A DNA stretch of 64,000 nucleotides, taken from the NCBI GenBank assembly GCA_963576725.1, contig OY755241.1:77548701-77612700 (forward strand), read 5' to 3'. The stretch's first letter is position 1. The number at the start of each line of letters is the position of its first letter. Below are positions 21,192 through 32,692 of this stretch, in pieces. The translations under genes and the position numbers were made by a program. The notes beneath the pieces are model-generated. The model saw only the letters and a list, made by a program, of their open reading frames with translations. It did not search any database and was not told the DNA's origin. The stretch is from Azorinus chamasolen (Eukaryota > Mollusca > Bivalvia > Cardiida > Solecurtidae).

Positions 21192-22011
21192 TGTACAATG
21201 GCTCCTTCCTCGACGATTTGAAGCGAACTGACAAAACTCGCTAATTTACATTATTCTTTTGATGCTGGGGACTAAAAATTGGAGGTGGGTGATAGAATTG
21301 ATTCGTTTTATTATGGCGTTCGCAACGCCATATACTAGTCGGTCTCTTTACAGCAAAGAGTTCACTTGTCTAGTGAACATGCGCAAGACAAAATAGTTTT
21401 CTTCAAGTCTGCACTAGATCTAGTTTGGTTGTAAAATGTTCATGTATTTGTTTACTCTTCATGTATTTAATAATAATTCGCTGTGTGAGATAATTACTAC
21501 TAATCTACATAAAGATAAACTTTTTAAAAGTCTTGAATTTTAATAAACTCCAAGTACGTCGATGCTCCAGAGTGGGCCCTGTACTTTAATCGGAAGAAGA
21601 AGAAGAAGAAGCGAACGAATATTTTGCCGTTGTTTTCGCAACACCTTGGCATTTTAAAGCAGAAGGAATATAGCCGAGGTTTCCGATTGCATTTACACAT
21701 TCGTAACTGATTAGCATATAGACCTACATCTTCAGCCAATCAAACTGCTTGGATCCAGATAAGACGTGGAGTTACTCAGCGTTTCATCTGGGTGCACGCC
21801 ATATTTACCAGGACTTACCAAGTAGTCCTGGGTGCTCCGACAAGTCAACGGAGGAATCTACAAACACTACTACTACTACTGCCTTTTGCATCGCATTCGG
21901 TCATTTCCGTTTGACCCGTACTCAAAATTAGAAATAGGAAGTTTCATAAAGGACAAGGTCAAAGAAATCCCATGTACACATTTATCACGCATCGAACAGC
22001 GTGTTTTGACT

Positions 22012-22091
22012 ATGGCACCCAACCTCAACACAAGTCTAAGTCTTACAAGAAGTAAAACCGTAAAAACACGGGGTTCTATCGGCTTATCAAA
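22012..22091 (+). CDS. Possible first coding exon inside the inverted-repeat element
   Basis: An ATG at 22,012 opens MAPNLNTSLSLTRSKTVKTR then GSIGLSK, followed by a consensus donor AAA|gtaagt. The reading frame is also open upstream to about 21,832. I cannot identify the peptide, which is basic and Ser/Thr-rich. It could be the start of the downstream PLAT gene, an exon captured by the element, or chance. No matching acceptor and second exon were established. Confidence 0.25.
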
Positions 22092-22534
22092 GTAAGTATT
22101 ATCCATAGAAGGTTTTCAACACATATTCAATCAAATTATATTCCAGTGTCAATAACAACTGTCTCTTCTATGTATCGTGTAACCGCCGAGTCTGCTCAAG
22201 ACGTTTGTGTCGTGTAAAAGCGAAAGTAGGTAGCAATTTGTTGAAATGTCTTTCGCAGCTTACAACTCTACTTCTGACTGTAGTTCTGAATTTGAGTTTC
22301 ATCAGGTTCCAAACAACTACCGTAATTGTATACATGTACATGTATGGATCTACTTAGTCTACCTTCAACTTTGTAAGCAAACTACATTTATTCAAAATAA
22401 ACGAGTGCTGAACATGGAAAAATAAATGTTATGTGTAAGAATAAGTTGAACAAAAAATGTAGGATTATAGGTAGCCTTTGTATCATTTTGATGTTGTGCT
22501 TCAGTTTTTGCATCAGCTTAGGACATGAAAGCAT

Positions 22535-22680
22535 TAATTGACCCTTTACTTCATGAATATTCATATAAGAAATAATGACATCATGAATATAATTAAGATA
22601 TTCTTTTGCCATAGTAGAAACTAGAAGCATGTCAATATATAAACAGCAGATCATGAGATGGCTCCTTTTGTTTCAGTCTG
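22535..22680 (+). mobile_element. Truncated family A MITE
   Basis: aattgaccctttacttcatg to agatggctccttttg. It stops at the hairpin centre and runs into a pearl-like head (atgcccccaatcaagaatca and agggggt). Confidence 0.65.
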
Positions 22681-22869
22681 TCATATTTTTATGCCCCCAA
22701 TCAAGAATCAAGGGGGTGGGGCTGACTTTGTTGGTTTGTTGGGCTTGGCTCAAACTTTAATGTTGGCAATAACGTTGTTGCCATTGCACATACATACTTC
22801 AAACCTGGCATGTCTATGCAACTTACAGAGGCGAACATTTTTTATTTATTTTTTTTATTTATTTTTTGT

Positions 22870-22892
22870 GGGGGGGGGGGGGGGGGGGGGGG
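22870..22892 (+). repeat. Run of 23 G
   Basis: An uninterrupted G tract preceded by T-rich sequence. A 14 C tract is at 23,047-23,060, followed by (ac)n. Read length and polishing often err in such tracts. Confidence 0.9.
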
Positions 22893-23491
22893 CTTATTAA
22901 ATTCAAGGTTATATTACAGTTAAATGTCACATTACGGGTCAAATTTATATTTGTCACAATCAGGGGCATAGTGTTTCACAAAAATGTGTTGTTATTAATA
23001 CTGTTATCAATTCCAAGACGTTATTGTTATTAACGTGTACATCAATCCCCCCCCCCCCCCACCCCCACACACACACACACACATAACATCCATTTCAAAC
23101 CTGAACGCCATTATGGCCATTCAGGCCTTTGATTGAACCACGCCATTTTTTAAACTGCAAATTGTCAGGTTATTACTGTGATATAGTGAAACCGTGGTGA
23201 ACGAACGTTTGTCAATGACCAAAAAAACACGTGAAATTTTGAGAAAATCATTGTTGGATCGATACTTGTTCATAAGTTACCATTATAAGATAATATTTAT
23301 TTGATAGAAAAATATATTGGCTTTCAATAGCCGAAAGACTTACGAAATTATCATTTAGATTTTAAGAGATACAGTCATATTTGTACTCGTGGGTATATTC
23401 GTTCTGCTAGTTGGAACCCTTGTTATTATATAGTACACTAATAGACCCCAACTGAAGCGGTCCAGGCCCCTATGGTTATGACTACTTTTTT

Positions 23492-25230
23492 AGCTCACCA
23501 GAGAACAAAGTGCTCAGGGTGAGCTTTTGTGATCGCCTGATGTCCGTCGTCGTCCGTCGTCCCGCGTCAACAATTTGAACCTTTAAAAATCTTCACCTCT
23601 GAATCTGCAGGGTTCTCAGCTTTCATCTTTGGTACATAGCATCACCTATAGGTCCTCTACAAAAGTTATATAAATAATGCCCCTGGGGTCAAAATTGGCC
23701 CCGTCCCAGGGGTTGGAAGTTTTCAATAGAAACATATAATAAAACTTTGAAAATCTTCTCCTCTGAAACCAGAAGGTTCTCAGCTTTCATATTTGGCACA
23801 TAGCATCATGTTCAGGTCCTCTATTAAAGTTATATAAATTATGACCCTAGGGGTGGGAAGTTTTCAATAGAAACAAATAGCGAAATCTTTGAAAATCTTC
23901 TCCTCTGAAACTGAAAGGCTCTCATCTTTCATATTTGGCACATAGCATCATGTTTAGGTCCTCTACAAAAGTTATATAATTATGGCCCTGGGGTCAAAAT
24001 TGGCCCTGCCCCAGGGGTGGGCAGTTTTCAATGGAAACAAATAGTGAAATCTTTGAAAATCTTCTCCTCTGAAACTGGAAGGCTCTCAGCTTTCATATTT
24101 GGCACAGAGCATCATGTTCTGGTCCTCTACAAAAGTTATATAAATTATGGCCCTAGGGTCAAAATTGGCCCCACCCCAGGGGTGGGTACTTTTCAGAAAA
24201 GAAACAATAGTGAAATCTTTGAAAATCTTCTCCTCTGAAACTTAAAGGCTCTCATCTTTTATATTTGGCACAGAGAATCATGTTCAGGTCCTCTACAAAA
24301 GGTATATTAATTTTGGCCCTGGGGTCAAAATTAGCCCTGCCCCAGGGGTGGGTACTTTTCAGAATAGAAACAATAGTGAAATCTTTGAAAATCTTCTCCT
24401 CTGATACTGAAAGGCTCTCATCTTTCATATTTGGCACAGAGAATCATGTTCAGGTCCTATACAAAATGTTTATAAATTATGGCCCTGGGGTCAAAATTAG
24501 CCCTGCCCCAGGAGTGGGCTGTTTTCTCTGAAACTGGAAGGCTCTCAGCTTGCATATTTGGCGTAGAGCATCATGTTTAGGTCTTCTACAAAAGTTATAT
24601 AAATTATGCCCCTGGGGTCAAAATTGGCCTGCCCGAGGGGTTGGAAGTTTTCAATAGAAACATATAGTGAAAACTTTGAAAATCTTCTCCTCTGAAATTG
24701 GAAGGTTCTCAGCTTTTTTTTTAGGCACATAGCATCATGTTTAGGTCCTCTACAAAAGTTTTATAAATAATGCCCCTGGGGTTAAAATTGGCCCTGCCCC
24801 AGGGATGGGCAGTTTTCAATAGAAACAAATAGTGAAATCTTTCAAAATCTTCTCCTCTGAAACTGGAAGGCGCTCAGCTTTCATATTTGTCATAGAGCAT
24901 CATGTTCAGGTCCTCTACAAAAGTTATATTAATTATGGCCCTGGGTCAAAATTGGCCCCGCCCCAGGGGTTGGTAGTTTTCAGTAGAAACATATAGAGAA
25001 AACTTTGAAAATCTTCTCCTCTGAAACTGACAGGTTCTCAGCTTTCATATTTGGCTCATAGCATCTTGTTCAAGTCCTCTACAAAAGTTATATAAATTAT
25101 GTTCCTGGGGTCAAAATTGGCCCGCCCCAGGGCCGGCTAGGTTTCTATAAAAACATATGGTGAAAACTTTGAAAATCTTCTCCTCTGATTGTCTGGTGAG
25201 CGCTTCAGGGCCATTCTGGCCCTCTTGTTT
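23492..25230 (+). mobile_element. 'agctcacc' composite element F3
   Basis: The head is agctcaccagagaacaaagt, followed by ccgtcgtcgtccgtcgtccc. About ten units of about 165 bp follow (one of 142 bp), and the tail is gtctggtgagcgcttcaggg...ccctcttgttt. Every short ORF inside is a translation of the unit. Confidence 0.9.
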
Positions 25231-25473
25231 TGTCTGTATATGTGGTCAGCAGAATCTCTTGTTGGTAAAGGTATCACGGGATATTTAGGGGTTTATAAGC
25301 TTCAAAATGCATTTTTAGCATTTAAATAATTATCTTATATTAATACTAGTGCATATATGTATAAATTATTCTAATTTTTCAGTCTTAAAAGGAATTATTA
25401 CTTCTTGTCTGTTCTTGTCGGTTCTTAAAATATGCGTAAATACGAACATACACGTCTTATCTGGAACACTGCC

Positions 25474-25610
25474 TAAAGACTCCTACTTTCAGAAGATCAG
25501 CACTTTGTATGCAGCAGTAAAGAGCAGTGTTTGCCGAGTATTTTGGTGTAATATTTTCCAAATAGCATGCAGAATGGCGTATTAAATCAGTGAATCAACG
25601 TGGATCAAGA
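25474..25610 (+). repeat. Dispersed repeat family K, copy 1
   Basis: gactcctactttcagaaga...gcactttgtatgcagcagta...tagcatgcagaatggcgtat is the reverse complement, with differences, of 41,150-41,300. Unclassified. Confidence 0.6.
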
Positions 25611-25844
25611 TTGCCAAAACACTTTCCGCTACAAGAAAATGCACATATTGAAGAATGTTTTGCAAGTCTCATATGTGAAATCATTAATAAACACTTCTTG
25701 ATTCGTCCTGGCAAACATCATTGTTACACTTTTCCAAGAATTTTTGTTATTCAGACAGTATAAATCTAGTTCTACAATATAAAACTTCTGTATTTCGAAA
25801 TATATCATAATTATCGTTCTTCATCACATTTTTATTCTTTTATA

Positions 25845-25999
25845 TGTAACCGGGTGTTCTTATAAAGAAACATACCCGCTCAGACCCGGGATCGTGCCCG
25901 GGTCGCCAGGTTCGCAGTCAAGCACTCTACCACGTCGCCATAAAAGCGCGCTTGTACAGCAAGGCCGTACAAGTGATGATAAACTTACACACTGTGACA
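25845..25999 (-). repeat. TRIM-A 3' LTR with 27 bp extra and mutated B box
   Basis: 155 bp. The extra segment is near-palindromic (cttgtac...gtacaag) and lies next to gcgcgc. The B box reads GGCACGATCCC instead of GGTTCGATCCC. Confidence 0.75.
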
Positions 26000-26085
26000 T
26001 ACTCCCCCAGCAAGTTGAAATTTGCCCTGAATTTCTGTGGGTATGAGAACGACTGGGAATCGAACTCGGAGCTCATACAGTCACA

Positions 26086-26103
26086 GTCCCCCGTTGGGCG
26101 CCA
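26086..26103 (-). other. TRIM-A primer-binding site
   Basis: TGGCGCCCAACGGGGGAC, starting two bases inside the 5' LTR, is the expected position for reverse-transcription priming by a lysine tRNA. Confidence 0.75.
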
Positions 26104-26105
26104 AA

Positions 26106-26233
26106 TGTAACCGGGTGTTCTTATAAAGAAACATACCCGCTCAGACCCGGGATCGAACCCGGGTCGCCAGGTTCGCAGTCAAGCACTCTACCACGTCGCC
26201 ATAAAAGCGATGATAAACCTACTCACTGTGACA
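26106..26233 (-). repeat. TRIM-A 5' LTR with intact B box
   Basis: 128 bp, TG...CA. It carries GGTTCGATCCC (B box) on the minus strand. Box A departs from consensus at one position. Confidence 0.75.
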
Positions 26234-26269
26234 TAAATCTGTTTTTTTTTCTATTTTTTATTATTTTTT

Positions 26270-28048
26270 AGCTCACCAGAGCACTTTGTGCTCAGGGTGA
26301 GCTTTTGTGATCACCCGTTGTCCGTCGTCCGTCGTCGTGCGTCGTGCGTCGTTCGTCGTTCGTCGTTCGTCGTTCGTCGTTTGTCGTTCGTCGTCCGTCG
26401 TCAACAATTTGAACCTTTAGAAATCTTCTCCTCTGAATCTACAGGGTTCTCATCTTTCATCTTTGGCACATAGTATCATCTTTAGGTCCTCTACAAAAGT
26501 TATATAAATTATGCCCCTGGGGTCAAAATTGGCCCCGCCCCAGGGGTGACTTGTTTTCAATAGAAGCATATAGTAAAACTTTGAAAATCTTCTCCTCTTA
26601 AACCAGAAGGTTCTCAGCTTTCATATTTGGCACATAGCATCATGTTCAGGTCCTCTACAAAAGTTATATAAATTATGGCCCTGGGGTCAAAATTGGCCCC
26701 GCCCCAGGGTTGGGCAGTTTTCAATAGAAACAAATAGTGAAATCTTTGAAAATCTTATTCTCTGAAACTTGAAGTCTCTCAGCTTTCATATTTGGCACAG
26801 AGCATCATGTTCAGGTCCTCTACAATAGTTATATAAATTATGACCCTTGGGTCAAAATTGGCCCCGCCCCAGGGGTGGGCAGTTTTCAATAGAAACAAAT
26901 AGTGAAATCTTTGAAAATCGTCTTCTCTGAAACTGGATGGTTCTCAGCTTTCATATTTGGCACAGAGCATCATGTTCAGGTCCTCTACAAAAGTTATATA
27001 AATTATGGCCCCAGGGTCAAAATTGGCCCCGCCCCAGGGGTGGGCAGTTTTAAATAGAAACAAATAGTGAAATCTTTGAAAATATTCTTCTCTGAAACTG
27101 GATGGCTCTCAGCTTTCATATTTGGCACATAGCATCATGTTCAGGTCCTCTACAAAAGTTATCTAAATTATGGCCCTGGGGTCAAAATTGGCCCCGCCCC
27201 AGGGATGGGCAGTTTTCAATAGAAACAAATAGTGAAATCTTTGAAAATCTTCTTCTCTGAAACTGGAAGGCTCTGAGCTTTCATATTTGACACATAGCAT
27301 CATGTTCCGGTCCTCTACAATAGTTATATAAATTATGGCCCCAGGGTCAAAATTGGCCCCGCCCCAGGGGTGGGCAGTTTTCAATAGAAACAAATATATA
27401 GTGAAATCTTTGAAAATATTCTTCTCTTAAACTGGAAGGCTCTCAGCTTTCATATTTGGCACAGAGCATCATGTTCAGGTTCTCTACAAAAGTTATATAA
27501 ATTATGGCCTTGGGAACAAAATTGGCCCTGCCCCAGGGGTGGGCAGTTTTCAATAGAAACAAATACATGTAGTGAAAACTTTGAAAACATTCTCCTCTGA
27601 AACTTGAAGGTTTTCAGCTTTCATATTTGGCACATAGCATCATGTTCAGGTCCTCTACAAAATTTGTATAAATTATGGCCCCAGGGTCAAAATTGGCCCC
27701 GCCCCAGGGGTGGGCAGTTTTCAATAGAAACAAATAGTGAAATCATTGAATATCTTCTTCTCTGAAACTGGAAGGTTCTCAGCTTTCATATTTGGCACAT
27801 AGCATCATGTTCCGGTCTTCTAAAAAAAGTTATATAAATTGTGGCCCTGGAGTAAAGATTGGCCTGCCCCAGGGGTAGCCAGTTTTCAATAGAAACATAT
27901 AGTGAAAACTTTGAAATCTACTCGTCTGAAACTGGAAGGTTCTCAGCTTTCATATTTGGCACATAGCATCATGTTCAGGTCCTCTACAAAAGTTATATAA
28001 ATTGTGCCTCTTGGGTCAAAATTAGCCCTGCCCCAGGGCAAGCTAGTT

Positions 28049-28084
<36 letters not shown>

Positions 28085-28399
28085 ACATATAGTGAAAACT
28101 TTGAAAATCTTCTCCTCTGATTGTCTGGTGCCTGGGGTAGCCAGTTTTCAATAGAAACATATAGTGAAAACTTTGAAAATCTACTCGTCTGAAACTGGAA
28201 GGTTCTCAGCTTTCATATTTGGCACATAGCATCATGTTCAGGTTCTCTACAAAAGTTATATAAATTGTGCCTCTTGGGTCAAAATTAGCCCTGCCCCGGG
28301 GCAAGCTAGTTTTCTATAGAAACATACAGTGAAAACTTTGAAAATCTTCTCCTCTGATTGTCTGGTGAGCGCTTCAGGGCCATTCTGGCCCTCTTGTTT
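26270..28399 (+). mobile_element. 'agctcacc' composite element F5
   Basis: The head is agctcaccagagcactttgt and the microsatellite is cgtcgttcgtcgttcgtcgt (26,325-26,402). About twelve 165 bp units follow, with a (ta)n run at 28,053-28,080 and a secondary duplication in which about 215 bp of the last unit is repeated (27,877-28,110 and 28,135-28,350). The tail is ccctcttgttt. Confidence 0.9.
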
Positions 28400-29325
28400 A
28401 ATTTTTATCATTCCTGCGAAATACAAAGTTTTATAGAAAATGCCGAGTTTCCTATAGCAGAATCCGCTCAACACTTGATCGGAAAGAATCATTGAATATT
28501 ATAAATCCGTAATATTTACCTATACTCAATATACGGTCACACAGTATGCATGTGGATGAATAAACTAAGTTATAAAAGCTTACCTGATAGCCGCAAAAAT
28601 CCAAAGCAAAATTGAATTGACAAAACCATTAGTTTGTTTACATTACCGATATACGAATTTAGCTTTTGAACAAAATTTATATATGTCCATTAGACTCTTG
28701 CGAGTAACACAATTCTCACTCACCGGTTTAAAACCCTTCAAGAATTGAGTCTAAGCATTCTGGGCGTTTCACATAATTTTTAGAATCATTTCAAAAAAGT
28801 AAAAAGTAAAAAAAATTTTGTTCAAAGCCCTTTTCGGAAATCCTTAAATTTGTTTCAACCGGGTACATGTACCATTGCCATATTGGAGGCCTAAAACGAA
28901 AGTGAGAGTGTGAACATATTTGTGACTATCGGGATTAAAAGCAAAGGTAAATGTGATATTTTGAACGACATTATTTGTTTTAATTATATTTTGCTTGTGT
29001 TGGGACCTAATAATCTACAGTTGCACGTGAATAATGGCTTTTGGCATAACTACACCGTTTTGGCATATATGGTTTTGACTTCACGCCAGGAGAGAAAGAT
29101 AAGTATTACTATGAATGAGGAAAAACAAAATAAAGAATGATAACGGGATAATTTGAATGAAAAATAAGCTTGCGTGATGTCAAATTATTTGGACTAAGTA
29201 TAAATCGAGCTAGATCTAATACTAAATAACGCATTGGTATGTTTCTTCGAAGACAAAGTGTTATATCTACATTTTTAAATTGATTTGGCTTTTTTCTGCC
29301 GCTAAATAGAAACACCACATCTAAA
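28400..29325. other. No gene identified
   Basis: AT-rich single-copy-looking sequence. ORFs around 28,910-29,140 and 29,109-29,351 have no recognisable motif and I do not call them. Confidence 0.4.
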
Positions 29326-29910
29326 ACGGTGTCGGGTCGTTTCGGACCCAATCCGTTTCGGTCCTTAGTTGTTTCGGACCCAATCCGTTTTGGCCCTGGT
29401 CATTTTGGCCGGGTGATGATCGTTTCAGCGACCTTCCCATTCGTGTGTTGGCATATGAGAAGTGCCGATTTCATAGTTTAGACCCAGATCATGATTGCTT
29501 TATATTGTATAAAAAGTGTTAAATTCAATGTGTTTGAATATTTTGGAGTAATTGTTTTGTCGATATAACATAAGCATTTGATATAGCCAATAGGCGCATG
29601 TCGGCATTTGAGAAGTGCAGATTTGATAGTTTAGACCCAGATCAAGATCGCTTTATATTGTATAAAAAGTGGTAGATTCAACGTGTTTAAATATTTTGGA
29701 ATAATTGTTTTGTCGATATAACACAAACATTTGATATAGCCGATAGGTTGTCTGCTGCGTGTCTGCATTTGAGAAGTGCCGATTTCATAGTTTAGACCCA
29801 GATCAAGATCGCTTTATACTAGATATAAAAGGTTTCATCCTGATCAAGATCACATTAAATTCATAGTTTTTGTATTCTGTGTAAATTGTGAAATTGTTTT
29901 TGTGGTTTTT

Positions 29911-31797
29911 AGCTCACCTGGCACAAAGTGCTAAGGTGAGCTATTGGGATGATCCTATGTCCGGCGTCCATCGTCATGCGTTGTGCGTATGTGCATCGTG
30001 CATATGTGCGTCATGAGTGCATCAACAATTTACATGTACTTAAACATCTTCTTCTCTTGAACTACAAAGCCAAGAGCTTTGATATTTGGTATGTAGCATG
30101 ATGTAATGGTCCTCTACAAAGATTGTTCAAATAATTGCCCCCTGGCCAAAAATGGCCCCGCCCCAGGGCTTATCAGTTTTTCATAGGAAAATCTTTAAAA
30201 ATCATCTTCTCTGAAACCGTAAGGCATAGACCTTTGATATTTGGTATGTAGCATGATCGAATAGTCCTCTACTAAATTTGTTCAAATTATGACACCTGGG
30301 CCAAAAATGGCCCCGCCCCAGGGCTTATCAGTTTTTCATAGGAAAATCTTTAAAAATCTTCTTCTCTGAAACTGTAAGGCATAGACCTTTGGTATTTGGT
30401 ATGTAGCATGATCTAATGGTCCTCTACTAAGATTGTTCAAATTATGACCCCCAGGACAAAAATGGCCCGCCCCAGGGCTTATCAATTTTTCATAGGAAAA
30501 TCTTTAAAAATCTTCTTCTCTGAAACTGTAAGGCTTAGACCTTTGATATTTTGGTATATAGCATGATCTAATGGTTCTCTACTAAATTTTTTTCAAATTA
30601 TTACCCCTAGGTCAAAAATGGCCCCGCCCCAGGGCTTATCAGTTTTTCATAGGAAAATCTTTAAAAATCTTCTTCTCTGAAAATGTAAGGCATAGTCCTT
30701 TGGTATTTGGTATGTAGCATGATCTAATGGTCCTCTACTAAGATTGTTTAAATTATGACCCCAGGACAAAAATGGCCCTGCCCCAGGGCTTATCAGTTTT
30801 TCATAGGAAAATCTTTAAAAATCTTCTTCTCTGAAACTGTAAGAAATAGACCTTTAATATTTGTAGCATCATCTAATGGTCCTCTACTAACAAAAGATTG
30901 TTCAAATTATGACCCCCAGGACAAAAATGACCCAGCTTCGGCGCATATTAGTTGTTCATAGGAAAATCTTTAAAAATCTTCCTCTCTAAAATTATAAGGT
31001 ATAGACCTTTGATATTTGGTATGTAGCATTATTTAATGGTCCTCTACCAAGATTAATCAAATTATGATCCCCGGACCAAAAATGGCCCCGGGCCTAAGGG
31101 CTTATCAGTTTTTCATAGGAAAATCTTTAAAAATCTTCTTCTCCAGAACTGTAAGGTCTAGGCCCTTGATATTTGGTATGTAGCATCATCTAATGGTTTT
31201 CTACCAAGATTATCCAAATTATTATCCCTGGGACAAAAATGGTCCCGCCCTGGGGCTTATCAGTTTTTCATATGAAAAGCTTTAAGAATCTTCTTCTCCA
31301 AAACTGTAAGGCAGAGACCTTTAATATTTGGTATGTAGCGCTATGATATAGTTTTCTACCAAGATTGTTCAAATTATGTCCCCTGGGTTGAAAATGGCCT
31401 CGCCCAGGGGCATATCAGTTTTTCATAGGAAAGTTTTAAAAAATCTTCTTCTGTTAAAAATCTTTAAAAGTCTTCTCTGAACTTGTAAGGCATAGACCTT
31501 AGATATTTGGTATGTAGCATTATCGAATAGTCTTCTACAAAGATTTTCAAATTATGAACCCCGGATCAAAAATGGCCCGCCCTGGGGCTTAATAGTTTTT
31601 CATAGGAAAATCTTTAAAATATCTTCTCCTCCAAATCTGTAAGGTCTAGACCCTTTATATTTAGTATGTAGCATCATCTAATGGTTTTCTACCAAGATTA
31701 TTCAAATCATGTAATCTGTCATTGAAATCATTAATCTGTTATGAACAGGTGAGAGATTAAGGGCCATTATGGCCCTCTTATAATGGCCCTCTTGTTT
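29911..31797 (+). mobile_element. 'agctcacc' composite element F4 (diverged subfamily)
   Basis: The head is agctcacctggcacaaagtg with its mirror ctaaggtgagct. About eleven units of about 150 bp follow, built on atatttggtatgtagcatga and gggcttatcagtttttcata. The tail is ggtgagagattaagggcc...ccctcttgttt. F6 at 52,022 belongs to the same subfamily. Confidence 0.85.
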
Positions 31798-31837
31798 ATG
31801 TTAGATACACGCAGGACATTACATATTATTAGATAAC

Positions 31838-32041
31838 TACAATGAAACCTCTCTATGACGGCCATTAAATTGTATATATTGGTATTTAGGGTAGATGGCT
31901 GATTAAGTCAATTTGAAAGTAAAACATAACGCTCCTATAGTAGCATTCTGTTTTACTTTCACATTGCTTTAAGCAGCCGTCTGCCTTTAACACCATATTC
32001 TTGATGAAATTTAGTGGCCGTTATAGATAGCTTTTACTGTA
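31838..32041 (+). mobile_element. Family C MITE
   Basis: tacaatgaaacctctctatg to gatagcttttactgta. The centre is aacgctcctatagtagcatt. Confidence 0.75.
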
Positions 32042-32210
32042 AAACGTGCTAAATGTGTAGACACTGGTCGAAATTTCACTATTTTATTTATAATTTCTGT
32101 ATCATTTCTTTTTGCAGAGTGTGAAATTTACCACGCAGATGTGTTCATTGACCACATGCCCCACTTCTGCTCTATCAAATAGTGTAGACCTTGATCATAA
32201 AGAGTCCTGA

Positions 32211-32457
32211 ACTCTTTCCCTGTTCTATGTTTATTCCATATTTCAATACCTACTGAATATTCATTAACAAAGTAGTTATAAAAAAATATGGAAGGTGTAA
32301 CATTGTAGACAATTTAGAAAGCAAAGAAACAGATCTATCAAATTCTGTTAGCAAACAGAGCAGACCCTGATCAGACGGCTCCTCTAGGAGCCGTCTGATC
32401 TGGGTCTACTCTGTTTGCAGATGCGTGAAAACACGTTTATATGAGGGAAAGGGTTAA
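32211..32457 (+). mobile_element. Family A MITE ('ccctgttctat' subtype)
   Basis: aactctttccctgttctatg to gagggaaagggttaa. The arms agacggctcctctaggagcc form a perfect palindrome. A second copy follows head to tail. Confidence 0.85.
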
Positions 32458-32692
32458 CTCTTTCCCTGTTCTATGTTTATTCCATATTTTAACATTTCAT
32501 TACGTTCAATTCCTACTGGATATTCATGGACAAACCATTTATAATGAAACATTTTAGCCGCTTTAGAAAGTAAAGAGACAGATGTACCAGAATCAATTAG
32601 TAAGCAGGGAAGACCTTGGTTAGACGACTCCTATAGAATTTGTCTGGTCTGGGTATACTCTTTCTGCAAGTGAAAGGGTAAATCTAGGTCTA
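32454..32692 (+). mobile_element. Family A MITE, tandem neighbour
   Basis: It starts at the TTAA that ends the preceding copy, and ends tgcaagtgaaagggtaaa. It is more diverged than its neighbour (gacgactcctatagaatttg). Confidence 0.75.

Larger units (their letters stand above)
20658..23485. mobile_element. 2.8 kb element with long (about 350 bp) inverted repeats
   Basis: The left arm (about 20,658-21,010) and right arm (about 23,130-23,485) are reverse complements with scattered differences. Shared blocks include ataataacaagggttccaac, agcctattgaaagccaatat-like sequence, cacgtgttttctgggtcatt and acaaacgttcgttcaccc. The inside is mostly single-copy in this window and holds a CRE site and a possible first exon. 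F3 begins immediately to its right. No transposase was seen. Confidence 0.75.
25845..26233 (-). mobile_element. TRIM-A: miniature LTR retrotransposon with tRNA-like LTRs
   Basis: Read on the minus strand, the order is: LTR 26,233-26,106 (TGTCACAGTG...CCGGTTACA); primer-binding site TGGCGCCCAACGGGGGAC (26,103-26,086), which matches the lysine tRNA (Lys1,2-type) primer site at 16 of 18 positions; about 85 bp of non-coding interior; polypurine tract gctgggggagta; second LTR 25,999-25,845. There is no gag or pol. Each LTR contains a tRNA-like stretch with an A box (TGGCGACGTGGTAGAGTGC) and a B box. The LTRs differ: the 25,845-25,999 copy is 27 bp longer and its B box is altered (gcccgggatc-side change gaa to gtg). 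Flanks tata/taaa give only a weak target duplication. Confidence 0.8.

Noticed and set aside
24017..28492. Many 60-90 codon ORFs on both strands
   Set aside because: Translations of the 165 bp F unit, with no conserved protein and no splice support.
29327..29430. Recently inserted satellite of 'gtttcggaccc'
   Set aside because: Only a few irregular copies, better explained as the terminal part of the 29,327-33,610 element.
32115..32182. Possible terminal exon ECEIYHADVFIDHMPHFCSIK then stop
   Set aside because: It has a good acceptor (tttttgcag) but no recognised family, and does not match E1 or PLAT sequence.
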